From Byssochlamys sp. IMV 00236 (taxonomy: Eukaryota > Ascomycota > Eurotiomycetes > Eurotiales > Thermoascaceae): a stretch of 38,458 nt of DNA. This document shows, one piece after another, positions 23,098 through 33,436 of this stretch. Location: contig MSJH02000744.1 of assembly GCA_001931875.2 (NCBI GenBank), positions 1 through 38,458 on the forward strand, in the 5' to 3' direction. The position numbers and the translations under genes were made by a program. The notes beneath the pieces are model-generated. The model was not told the DNA's origin. It ran no database searches and saw only the letters and a program-made list of their open reading frames with translations. The first letter of the stretch is position 1; each line of letters begins with the position of its first letter.

Positions 23098-23117
23098 TTT
23101 CCGAAAAGTTTCGGAAA
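23098..23117. repeat. Perfect palindrome TTTCCGAAA-AG-TTTCGGAAA
   Basis: Nine-base arms with a 2-nt centre, about 260 nt from the tRNA-Ile gene. This could be a protein-binding site or a small hairpin; it is too short for a transposon end. Confidence 0.5.
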
Positions 23118-23376
23118 TCAACATGAGTCGGAAGACGACTTATGTCAGATTCCTCTATATCACTTGATATAGTGTAATTTTGTTGAATTGGTTCGCTACA
23201 CCAGGAGTTAAAACATTGCTAAAAGAAGCGTCCTCTTAAATGTTCTTCATTACAACAGCATCTTCACAGCAGGTGTAAAAATAAAATGCATAAATTCCTA
23301 GGCGCACCCCATACAATGAAGAAATTCAAAAATGAAATTCAAGCTTCTAATGAAGAAAGAGCTTTACAATCTTAAG

Positions 23377-23450
23377 TGGTCACTACGAGGGTCGAACTCG
23401 CGACCTTGGCGTTATTAGCACCACGCTCTAACCAACTGAGCTAAGCGACC
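23377..23450 (-). tRNA. tRNA-Ile (anticodon AAT)
   Basis: Read on the minus strand the 74-nt sequence folds into a cloverleaf. The acceptor stem GGTCGCT pairs with AGTGACC (one G-T pair) and the discriminator base is A. The D arm GCTC...GAGC has the AGTTGGTTA loop, and the anticodon stem TGGTG/CGCCA encloses the loop CTAATAA with anticodon AAT, which becomes IAU and reads AUU/AUC. The T arm GCGAG TTCGACC CTCGT contains the internal B box. There is no intron and no encoded CCA, as expected for a eukaryotic gene. It marks the right end of the gene desert. Confidence 0.95.
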
Positions 23451-24024
23451 TTCTTATTTTCTATAAAAATATATAATTTAATAATATAATTTATAATATC
23501 ACGTGACCTTCATGTGACACTGGAGATATGTTCTTCCTTTTCTTTTTGGTTAATGATTGGTGGAATTGGCTGTACAGCAAGAAGTTAAAGAAGTACATTT
23601 ACTCGACATATATTTTAGCTTTAATATAAAATTTCAATTATTGCTGGAGATTTCTGAATAGAAAACACAAATGTCTCATGCATCTTGAATTTTCTTTATT
23701 AAAGATTAAAGAATCTAGTTGAAGAATTACCAAATTTTTCTCTTTTCTTTTCTTTTCCTTACAGTTTTATGGGAAAATGCAAAAGAATAAACGGTGAACC
23801 AGAAGTTCGATTACAACTCAGTAATTTACATTGTCGAAAGCCAGATAGATCAACAATGACATTTTTCTCTTCATTCCAATGAGTTTTCTGCAAACAGTAA
23901 TGTGTTCTTGATTCTCTGTACTTGCGGGGATGTAATTTTGCTTTTACACAAAAAATAGCGTAGCAGTAGGAGCATAGCTTTTTTTTTTTTTTCTTTTTGA
24001 AAAGCTGTTAGATTTGTATATAAA
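23451..24024. other. Spacer between tRNA-Ile and XPD
   Basis: AT-rich, with CACGTG (an E-box-like site) at about 23501-23506 followed shortly by CATGTGAC. CT-rich runs near 23738-23760 could mark XPD transcription start sites. No gene was seen. Confidence 0.45.
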
Positions 24025-26842
24025 ATGATGTAAATAATAATGATTGCTTCATTACTCTCTTTGTTGAAATTAAACTATACCTAGCTTCAACATTGACGAC
24101 CTTATTGTACACTTTCCCTATGATAAAATATACCCGGAACAATATCAGTACATGTGTGATCTAAAAAGATCACTTGATGCAGAGGTAGAATAAATTTGAT
24201 TTTAAAAATGACTATTGTAAGGACTAATAAAGTCCTCTTTAGGGACATTGTGTTCTTGAAATGCCTTCTGGAACCGGAAAAACAGTTTCTTTATTATCTC
24301 TTATTGTTGCATATCAAATGGTAAAAACAAAAAAAGAGATTTATCTGACATTGTTGTTGATTTTTTATGCATCCAGCAATATCCTGAAAAGCATAGAAAG
24401 TTAGTTTATTGCTCGCGTACAGTACCAGAAATCGATAAAGCATTAGGAGAGTTGAAGCGTTTGATGAAGTATCGAAGAAATCAAGGACTTCAAGAAGATT
24501 TTTTCGGTATTGGGCTTACATCGCGTAAAAATCTGTGTTTGAACCCAATCGTGTCAAAGGAAAGAAAGGGCAAGTCAGTAGATTCCAAATGCAGAAATTT
24601 AACAGCTAGTTGGGTTCGCTCAAAGGTGATAAAAAAGAAGAATGCTGAGGAACAACAACAAACAGATGACCCAATGGATGTAGATCAACCTGTGCCACTA
24701 TGCGATTTTTATGAGGTAATTGTGCATTTAGATAGAAAAGAGCATCAAAAGATTGATGTGTTTTACGATAATAGCAATTAGAGGCAGCTAATTCTCCAAA
24801 TCCTATACCAAATGGCATTTATACGTTAGAAGACCTCAAAGATTATGGCAGACAAATGACATACTGCCCTTATTATCTTGTGAGAAGAGCAGTAAGTTTC
24901 AGAAAAAATGCCATAGCTTATGTATTTCTGACAGGCTGCTCTCTCTCTTAATGATAACAGATACCGTTTGCTAACGTTATCATTTACTCGTATCACTACA
25001 TGCTCGATCCAAAAGTAGCCGAGCTTGTGTCCAGAGAGTTATCAAAAGATTGTATCGTCGTATTTGATGAGGCACACAACATTGACAATGTCTGTATTGA
25101 ATCTCTCAGTATTGATCTGACGCGTCCCATGCTAGATGCAAGCGCTAGGAGCATAGGTATACTGTCAGAAAAAATCGAAGAGTATGTAGACCATACATAT
25201 GTAATTAAAGCTGCAAAATAATTAAACTTATCTATAGAATCAAAAAGACTGATGCTCAACGATTAAAAAACGAATATACCAAGCTTGTCGAAGGATTGCG
25301 GGATGCTAGTACTGCAAGAGACGAGGATACATTCATGGCAAGTCCTGTTTTACCAGATGATTTATTAAAAGAAGCAGTTCCTGGCAATATTAGACGAGCA
25401 GAGCATTTTGTAGCATTTTTAAGACGATTTATTGAATATTTGAAGGTAAAAGAAATAACTGCTAATTTGCCTAAAGACTAAAAAACATATCCTCTTTTAA
25501 AAAGACACGTCTTCGTGTGATGCACGTTGTAGCAGAAACACCCGCATCATTTTTACAGCATTTAAAGGATGTGACATATATTGAAAGAAAGCCATTACGA
25601 TTCTGTGCTGAACGATTGTCAAGTCTAGTAAGAACACTTGAACTTACAGATTTAGAACATTTTTCTAGTCTTCAAAAGGTTGCTGGCTTTGCTACTCTAG
25701 TATCAACTTACGACAAAGGCTTTTTACTCATTCTAGAGCCATTTGAAACTGAGACGGCAACTATACCTAACCCAGTACTCCATTTCACGTAGGCAAAGAT
25801 AGACTGAAAACACCAACTGTGACTGACCATTTTTAACTATAGATGCTTGGACGCGTCTATTGCTATCAAACCAGTCTTTGATAGATTCCGTACGGTGGTT
25901 ATCACCTCTGGTACTTTATCTCCCTTAGATATGTATCCCAAAATGCTCAAGTTTGAAGCTGTTGTTCAAGAAAGTTATGCAATGACATTGACTAGGAACT
26001 GTTTTCTTCCCATGGTCATTACTCGAGGTTCTGACCAAGTTGCGGTGAGTTCCAAGTTTGAAGTTCGAAATGATCCAGCTGTTGTTCGTAATTTTGGTCA
26101 AATCATGGTAGAATTTGCCAAGATTGTACCTGATGGTGTTGTCTGCTTCTTTCCAAGCTATCTTTACATGGAGTCGATTGTATCTATGTGGAACGATATG
26201 GGTATATTGAATGAGGCCTGGAAGTATAAACTCATCTTTGTGGAAACACCTGATGCAGCCGAAACAAGTTTAGCGCTTGCCAATTATCGAAAGGCATGCG
26301 ATAATGGCCGTGGCGCTATCTTACTATCTGTTGCTCGTGGTAAAGTGTCAGAAGGTATTGATTTTGATCACAACTATGGTAGAGCTGTCATTATGTTTGG
26401 TATACCTTATCAGTATACAGAATCACGTATTTTGAAAGCTAGATTGGAGTATTTACGTGATAATCTGTACATTCGGGAGAACGACTTTTTGACATTTGAT
26501 GCAATGCGACATGCAGCTCAGTGTGTCGGAAGAGTTTTAAGAGGTAAAACGGATTATGGATTGATGGTGTTTGCAGATAAGGCAAGTGATTAAAAAAAAA
26601 GACAAGAAACTGTCTGCTAATACTTTAAACAGAGGTTTGCAAGAGCTGATAAAAGGGCCAAGCTACCAAAGTGGATTAATCAATATGTGACAGATGCGTC
26701 TACCAATTTATCAACGGATATGGCAGTGGTTGTTGCAAAGAAGTTCTTGAGGACAATGGCGCAACCTTATGAGTCAAGCCAAACAGGAGTTTCCTTGTGG
26801 ACAGTTAAGGATATAGAACGACACAAGAGTAAGCAGACTTAA
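24025..26842 (+). CDS. RAD3: XPD/Rad3 5'-3' DNA helicase of TFIIH
   Basis: ATP-dependent helicase with an iron-sulphur cluster, a TFIIH subunit that opens DNA in nucleotide excision repair. Ten exons: 24025-24029, 24085-24184, 24243-24320, 24377-24715, 24784-24891, 24961-25181, 25238-25445, 25505-25788, 25843-26581, 26633-26842; in phase, 763 residues against 760 in human XPD. Walker A is MPSGTGKT with Lys48, the same number as human, and the DEAH box is at 246-249. The four cluster cysteines are Cys115, Cys133, Cys170 and Cys202, with an extra Gln/Asp-rich loop of about 15 residues between the second and third. Helicase motifs V and VI are [13 protein letters not shown] and [14 protein letters not shown]. 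The first exon codes only ATG-AT. Intron 9 has a GC donor (AAG|GCAAGT); without it the protein stops three residues later and loses the conserved RFARADKR region. Confidence 0.95.
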
Positions 26843-27715
26843 ACTAGTTTATTAAAATAAAAATGGATAAAGCAATGGATAGTAGAAGGGACAAATAAAT
26901 GTTTGTAAATGCTCTTTTAGTGTTATTATACTTGCTGTCTGATGCTAAGGAATACCTAGCAGTTCTATAAAATTCATTTTACTTAGGAGATAATACAGCA
27001 AATGATAAACATCTTGTTCAATTGTATGGAGAGAGAGAGCAAGACGTTGCTGACTTGACTGTATTATGTAATGATGACTCAAAACATAGACAAAATAAGT
27101 ACTCTTTGAGACTAATCTTTATTTGATTGACCAACAGTTCCTGTATTCATAAAGAAAAACTTTTAATTCGCCCCTGACATTGATCTTACTGTTCATATCA
27201 CGATCTGGGCTATGATACTGTTTTTACCATAAGGATGAAGTATAGTTCTTTAGGATTATTGTATCTCTCCATGATATATAATATATTACATATATTAGTG
27301 AGTAACGTTGCATTTGAAACGCAAGATCGAGTCAGCTTAATAGAGATAACTGAAATCTACCTCTAAGGCACCAGCGGATAGTTAACTGACATTGATTCTC
27401 ATTGGCTAATAGCAGTGATTTTCACTATCCAACGACATTTGACCATATAGTGTATATACTATGAAAGACTAGAACTAAAGTTTCTATGGCGACATAATGA
27501 TTCATTATGATATGATTCTTTCAAGAAAAGGCGCAGTAAGCCTGTTTTCGTGATCCGATGTACCTTTTTTTGTGTAAAAGGTCAACCTGACTCACGGCTA
27601 AGCCACTACCATAGTATGTCATTTTGAGTTTCGGGAGAACAAAAGGATTTTTAATTTTTTGTTATATATGCGTATTACCTGTTTTACGCTCCACTCTTTT
27701 TCTCGTTCCATCAGA
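26843..27715. other. Intergenic region between XPD and CysRS
   Basis: 873 nt, AT-rich, containing only short frames. No RNA gene, repeat array or mobile element was recognised. Confidence 0.5.
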
Positions 27716-30323
27716 ATGACATCAAGACAACAGCCTCCTTGGATACAGCCTAAAGCAAAAACTGTACCCGTTCTTAAATTTCAGAATTCTCTCACCAAAA
27801 CCAAAGTATATATTCACCCCGACTTTGCTGTTATAAAAAGCTTATTTTGTTTTATTTAGACAGAATTCATTCCTCAATCAGGTCGTCGAGTGACATGGTA
27901 CAATTGTGGACCTACTGTATATGATGCCTCTCATATGGGGCACGCACGTACTTACTTGACTGTGGATATCATTCGACGTGTTCTTCAAGACTACTTTAGA
28001 TACGACGTTCTCTTTGTACAGAATGTTACAGATATCGATGACAAAATTATCTTGAGAGCTCGTCAACAGTATCTTTTCAATAACCTCAAAAAAGAGACAC
28101 AGACATTGGATGAAGCTGTTATTCAACAAACAGAAATGGCCTGGACTGAATTTGCCAAAACCAAGCTGAAGAAGTTGGATGAGACAATAAAGCAGTTGGC
28201 TATTATAAACTGGCCAGAATTTGTAAATAAGATGACACCTGAGGAAATCACAAAGGCTGTTGCTGTAGATGAAAAATTCAGAATGATCTATAGTGCATTG
28301 GTAATAATAACAATAGAAGAAAGAGTAATGAGAGCTTGACAATCCTCCTCTCTTAGTCCACATCCTATAATGCTATTCAAAAAGCAAAAGAAGAATTATC
28401 CAAAGGCATTAAAACAAAAGAGGCAGCAGATCAGCTCTTGGATGCATCACAAGATGTATTGTCTGCATGGTTAGATGTTAGAGTAAGGAAGAGAAAGAGG
28501 AAGAATAAGAAAGAGAGATTGACGCATCTGTTTATAGAAAGGCTCAGAAGTCAACGACCCCAAGGTATTCCGCGATTTACCCGCTTACTGGGAGGATCAA
28601 TTCTTTAAAGATATGGAAGCTCTGAATGTACGTGCACCCGATATTCAAACACGTGTGAGCGAATATGTTCCAGAGATTATCGAGTATATCCAAAAGATTA
28701 TCGACAACGGATACGCTTATGTTGTCGATGGCTCTGTTTACTTTGACACCGCACGATATGATGGACACAATGGCCATCATTATGCCAAACTTGAACCATG
28801 GTCCAAGGGTGATACCGCTTTGATCGAAGATGGTGAAGGCAGTTTAGGTAGCAAGCTCCAAGGCAAGAAGAACCCTAGTGATTTTGCCCTTTGGAAGGCA
28901 TCCAAGCCTGGAGAACCTGTCTGGAGCTCACCTTGGTCACAAGGTCGTCCTGGTTGGCACATTGAGTGCTCCGTCATGGCCAGTGCTGTTCTTGACCAAA
29001 ACATGGATATTCACAGTGGCGGTGTCGACTTGGCCTTTCCTCACCACGACAACGAATTGGCTCAGTCCGAAGCTTATTATGACTGTCAACAATGGGTCAA
29101 CTACTTCTTACATGCCGGTCATCTCCATGTAGAAGGTCAAAAGATGAGTAAGAGCTTAAAGAACTTTATCACAATCCAAGAAGCTCTCAAGACATACTCA
29201 GCGCGTCAGCTTCGTTTGTTTTTCCTCAAGCATCAATGGGATGCCAAGATGGACTTTAAGAAGACAAGCATGGACGAAACGATCCAGGTTGAGCAGACAA
29301 TCAAGAACTTTTTCGACAATGTTAAAGCTCTCATTCACAAAGTCAAGGTGGACGGATCCCGCGGTGCAAATGAATTACCTGATGGCGCTATTACTCACCG
29401 ATTTAGAGACGCTGAAAAGGAGCTTCTTCAGACTCTCTCGGATAAACAGGAGGCTGTACACGCCGCACTTTGTGATTCTATCAATACCCCCGTGGCCATG
29501 GACGAAATTATGGATATGATCAATCAGACAAATAAGTACATGTCTGGCGGCGCCAAGGCTGTCAATACACATTTGCTCAGCAAGATTGCTAAATGGATTA
29601 CATCCATGTTTAAGGTCTTTGGTGTTGTGGATCAAGGTGTTGATATCGGATTAGGCGCCGCTTCTGGCACTGCAAACCAGAACGTAAGTTTTTTTTTTAA
29701 AAAGAAAAAGACAAAAAATCATGCAATCACACATATCTGACATCTGATACCTGATATCTAGGCCGAAGAATTATTGATGCCTTATCTGCATGCCCTTTCC
29801 ACTTTTAGAGACCAAGTCCGTCAAGGGGCTCGTCAAAAGGTTGAGCATACCGAGTTCTTGAAATTGTGTGATTCACTTCGTGATAACCAATTGGTGGATC
29901 TTGGTGTTTCTTTGGATGATAAGGAGGGTAAAGAAAAGATGATATCTTGATCAGATAGATTACGGTTACTCATTGTTTTCGGTAGACGGCACCGCGCTGG
30001 TAAAACTTGTTTCTCGTGAAGAACTCATAAAGCAGCGTGAAAGAAAGCTGGCAATAGCCGTTGAAAAGGAAGCCAAGAAGGCTGCTGCTGCTGCTGAACG
30101 TGAGCGTAAACGTTTAGAGCGATTAGAAAAGGGCAAAATGGCCCCTCAGGACATGTTTAAGCAGTCTGATGAATTTTCACAGTTTGATGAGCAAGGTATT
30201 CCTACACATACCAAAGATGGTCAAGAAGTGGCCAAGAGCCGAAGAAAGAAGTTAGTCAAGGAGTATGAAATGCAAAAGAAGCTCCATGAGGAATATTTAA
30301 AAGAAACTAGTAATAAATCTTAA
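27716..30323 (+). CDS. Cysteinyl-tRNA synthetase, cytosolic type
   Basis: Class I aminoacyl-tRNA synthetase charging tRNA-Cys. Six exons: 27716-27805, 27860-28300, 28357-28482, 28538-29683, 29762-29927, 29986-30323; 768 residues in phase, close to the yeast enzyme. The HIGH motif is HMGH at 55-58, just after the zinc ligand Cys46 (YNCGPT). Other zinc/cysteine-pocket residues lie in GWHIECSVM and FPHHDNE, and the KMSKS loop is at 421-425. A eukaryote-specific insertion follows the HMGH region (residues about 90-220). The tail is a long Lys/Arg/Ala-rich helix ([20 protein letters not shown]), as in other eukaryotic CysRS, probably for tRNA or partner binding. No mitochondrial targeting sequence is evident, but an alternative upstream start was not excluded. 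Convergent with RNR2, 157 nt between the stops. Confidence 0.95.
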
Positions 30324-30430
30324 GTTCATACTTTTTTTTATTTTATAATGTAAGGGTGATGATAATATGTGATATATACAATGTGTAGTTTTTGGTGGAT
30401 GTATGAAGAAAAGGATAATTGTGGTACTAG

Positions 30431-30449
30431 AATAGTAGTAGTAGTAGTG
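30431..30449. repeat. (TAG)n trinucleotide repeat
   Basis: Short run of about six TAG/TAA-type units in the convergent 3' spacer between CysRS and the RNR small subunit gene. Confidence 0.7.
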
Positions 30450-30480
30450 GGTAGTGGTTGCAGTATAGAAATCAAAGATC

Positions 30481-31580
30481 TTAGAAATCAGCATCTAAGG
30501 TAAAGGTCTTTTCAGCAGGCTGCTTGTTCATGACACCAGCACGTTGATAGTCAGAGACACGCTTTTCAAAGAAGTTGGTCTTGCCTTGAAGAGAGATCAT
30601 GTCCATAAAGTCAAATGGATTGGTAGCCATGTAAATCTTGTCAAATCCAAGAGCAACCATGAGACGATCAGCAACGAATTCGATGTATTGGCACATCAAA
30701 GCAGAATTCATGCCGATGAGAGCAACGGGAAGAGCATCCGTCAAAAATTCCTGTTCAATGCTGACAGCTTCCAAGATGATATCCTTGACGCGTTCTTGGC
30801 TAGGACGCTTACGAAGATGGGTAAATAAAAGACAAGCAAAGTCAGTATGAAGGCCTTCATCACGACAGATCAATTCATTGCTGAATGTCAAACCAGGCAT
30901 CAAACCACGTTTCTTGAGCCAAAAAATGGAAGCAAAGGAACCAGAGAAGAAAATACCTTCGACAGCAGCAAAGGCAACAAGACGCTCAGCAAAAGAACCG
31001 TTAGAGGAAATCCACTTGAAGGCCCAATCAGCCTTTCTTTTGATACAAGGGATAGTGTCAATAGCAGAAAAGAGCATTTCTTTCTCTTGGTTATCTTTGA
31101 TATAAGTGTCAATCAAAAGACTGTAAGTTTCTGCGTGAATATTTTCAATCATGATTTGAAAGCCATAGAAACATTTAGCTTCAGGAATCTTGACTTCATC
31201 ACAAAAGTTTTGAACCAAGTTTTCATTAACAATGCCATCTGAACCAGCAAAGAAGGCTAAGACGCGAGAGATAAAGAAGCGTTCGTTTTCGGTCATCTTG
31301 TTTTCCCAATCATGAAGGTCCTTGCTCAAATCGATTTCTTCAGCTGTCCAAAAGGAAGCTTCAGCTTTCTTATAGAATTGCCAGATCTGAATACAATAAG
31401 AAATATGGTACACATACTATATATCTTTGGATGCCTTACCTCGTGGTATTTAATGGGAAACAAACAGAATCGTCTCGTGTTTTCACGAAGAATTTCTTCT
31501 TGTTGATCATCAGGATGTCTTTCGGCTTTCTTGTCTAAAGACAATGCTTGAATCTTTTGTGTAGTAACTTCAATAGACAT
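30481..31580 (-). CDS. RNR2: Ribonucleotide reductase small subunit (R2, class Ia)
   Basis: Di-iron tyrosyl-radical subunit of ribonucleotide reductase, making dNTPs for DNA synthesis. Two minus-strand exons, 31580-31440 and 31386-30481, give 348 residues, shorter than human RRM2 or yeast Rnr2 mainly because the N-terminus is short. Metal and radical residues are in place: Asp97 in AGSDGI, Glu128 and His131 in IENIHAETY, radical Tyr135, then [10 protein letters not shown] and [14 protein letters not shown] with the remaining Glu, Glu and His. The protein ends in FTLDADF, the R1-docking heptapeptide, identical to the human one. So this is an active R2 rather than an Rnr4-like variant. A MluI cell-cycle box lies about 100 nt upstream, suggesting G1/S-regulated transcription. 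Confidence 0.97.
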
Positions 31581-31682
31581 GTTTATATAAAAAGAAGAAG
31601 GGAAATATTTTATAAAAAAAGAAAAAAAAAAAAAAATTGGCTGCGTAAATAAAGCATTTAAATACTTTTTCGTGACTGACGA

Positions 31683-31688
31683 ACGCGT
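31683..31688. promoter_or_regulatory. MluI cell-cycle box (ACGCGT)
   Basis: A palindromic ACGCGT lies about 100 nt upstream of the RNR small subunit ATG, with a related GACGCGA 22 nt further out (31710-31716). In yeasts ACGCGT is bound by the MBF factor, which drives RNR and other S-phase genes. It is in the shared promoter with the Sec14-like gene. That it works the same way in this fungus is inferred. Confidence 0.55.
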
Positions 31689-31843
31689 TAAAAACTGTAA
31701 AATTTTTTTGACGCGATTCTCTTCAAAGTTCAATCGGCGACATAAACTTTAATTCCCTTCTGCGGTATTCCAAAAGGAGAGAAGGAGGAGTTATTTCTTT
31801 TTCTCTTTTGTTACTTGTTTTTATTTGTAAGAAATTAATCATC

Positions 31844-33231
31844 ATGCAACCATTGACTTCTGCCGAAAAAGAAGCCGTCACTAAGTTAAAGTCCAATTTA
31901 CCTGATATTTTAAAGAACGCCCAAGTGCCTGAAAACTATGCCTTATGGACAGTTCCTCTCGACAAGGAATCAACGGATGATCGTCTGAATGTTCTTTTAG
32001 TCAAATTCTTGAGGGCTCGGTAAGTGTATAAACAATAAATTGGGGAATTAACTATTCATATTATGAAGTGATATGGATTTAGTCAAAGCTACCAAAATGT
32101 TGACAGATACGTTGATTTGGCGTAAAAGCTTTAAAGCAGATGATCTTTTAGACGAAAGTTTTGATGATTCCCTTTTTTCTTCTGTGGGTTACTTGTACAA
32201 GACAGATAAGGAAAATCGACCCGTGTGTTATAATTTCTATGGAGATATTGATCAAAGCAAAGTGTTTGCTGATCCTGACAAGTAATATCAGATAATATAT
32301 TGAATTGACTTTTGAATGACCTGTTCTATTTAGATTTATTCGTTGGAGAGTTCAGTTGATGGAGAAGTGCATTCAGCATATTGATTTTGTTCATGTGGAT
32401 TCGATGATCGTCGTTCATGATTATAAAGGAGCTTCGATGTTTGGTAGGACAGCCAACGCGAAGGCTGCAACCAAAGAAATTATCAAAATTATGCAAGACA
32501 ATTATCCCGAGGTTTTGGTAAGTATAAACAATGTATATGTAGGCGTAGAGTTAATTGTTGTTGTTGTTATGTTAGGCTGTTAAATTCTTTGTTAATGTTC
32601 CTTGGTGGGGAAGGTAAATAATAAACAAAAATAAATTTGATGATTGCATATTTAATATATTAATGTAGTACCATCTTCAAGTTGATCCGCCCCTTGTTAT
32701 CTGAAGCAACTGTCAAGAAGTTTGTTGTTTGTTCAAAGTAAGTAAAGACAGCTCAAACATCAACATGATAGATTTATTGTTTCTGTTCTTAGTGATGAAC
32801 TTTACTCTTCTTTGACCAAGTTTATTCCTGAAGAAAATTTACCTGAAGTTTATCGTTCTTTAGCACCCAAGAAGGTATCAACAGAGAGAAGTGTTAATGA
32901 ACAAGAGAAACCGAAGAAGAAGGAAGCTGAGGTAGTTGAAGTCTTGGCTGAATCCCCCGATGTGCCTGAACCAGCTATTGCAACTGTTGAAATTGATGAA
33001 CCTATTTCGCCTATTGCACCTACTGCACCTACCACTGCACCTACTACTGATACTACCAATACTGATACCACACCTACTGCACCTACTACTACTACCGATA
33101 CTACTCATACTACCACTGCGCCTACTACTACTGCTGATACTACCACTACTACTACTGCCGATACTACCACTACCACTACCACTACTGACACTACTACTAC
33201 CACTACAGATACTACTATCATTACCAACTAA
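31844..33231 (+). CDS. Sec14-like CRAL-TRIO lipid-transfer protein with Thr-rich tail
   Basis: Likely a phosphoinositide or lipid transfer protein of the Sec14/Sfh5/patellin type. Six exons: 31844-32019, 32069-32281, 32334-32517, 32576-32613, 32669-32737, 32793-33231; in phase, 372 residues. The CRAL-TRIO N-terminal helices include DDRLNVLLVKFLRARDMD. The lipid-binding domain shows RPVCYNFYGDIDQ, HVDSMIVVHDYKG, DNYPEVLAVKFFVNVPWWG and IRPLLSEATVKKFVV, the order typical of Sec14 folds. After about residue 270 the sequence changes to a charged linker (KPKKKEAEVVEVLAE), then a Thr/Asp/Pro tail of about 75 residues coded by imperfect ACT/ACC trinucleotide repeats (33010-33219). The tail is unlikely to fold and is unusual for the family. 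Transcribed divergently from RNR2. Confidence 0.92.
33010..33219 (+). repeat. Imperfect ACT/ACC trinucleotide repeat coding a Thr-rich tail
   Basis: About 210 nt built mainly of ACT, ACC, GAT and GCA/CCT codons, in frame with the Sec14-like gene. Because the unit is three bases, other frames on both strands stay open (Ser/Gly-rich and Leu-rich), which are shadows. Such arrays expand and contract, so tail length probably varies between strains. Confidence 0.9.
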
Positions 33232-33436
33232 TGTTATTATCACATGTTTTATTGATAACCAGATAAGGGCTTTGATTGGTATATCAATCATTTTTTACTA
33301 AATAAAGCAATCCTCATCCTTACTCAATCTTCTCTCTGCTTGACTTTGGCTGTTTTTACCCCTTATTTCTGCTTTAAAGTGATAATGAAACGTAAATGTT
33401 ATTCTCTCTTTCTCTTTCCTTTCTTTCTTTATCTTT

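Larger units (their letters stand above)
16539..23376. other. 6.8-kb AT-rich gene desert
   Basis: No intact gene could be supported over about 6.8 kb, although gene spacing elsewhere in the window is mostly below 1 kb. The sequence is strongly AT-rich with long homopolymers (33 T at 21752-21784; 21 A at 22343-22363) and no obvious long tandem repeats. It contains two degenerate protein-like stretches (17103-17417 and about 20778-20930) and several short palindromes. I saw no recognisable reverse transcriptase, integrase or transposase, and no terminal repeats. Candidate explanations are a centromere-like or replication region, a degraded transposon cluster or an unrecognised long non-coding RNA. 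Confidence 0.6.

Noticed and set aside
27878..28363. 161-residue minus-strand frame opposite the CysRS gene
   Set aside because: It lies wholly opposite well-conserved CysRS exon sequence and its Cys/Phe/Tyr-rich composition is a complement artefact.
30547..31242. Plus-strand frames of 94 and 131 residues opposite the RNR small subunit
   Set aside because: They are antisense shadows of a highly conserved exon.
32878..33301. Ser/Gly-rich minus-strand and Leu-rich plus-strand frames across the Thr-rich repeat
   Set aside because: A trinucleotide repeat leaves several frames open; only the Thr frame continues the Sec14-like domain.
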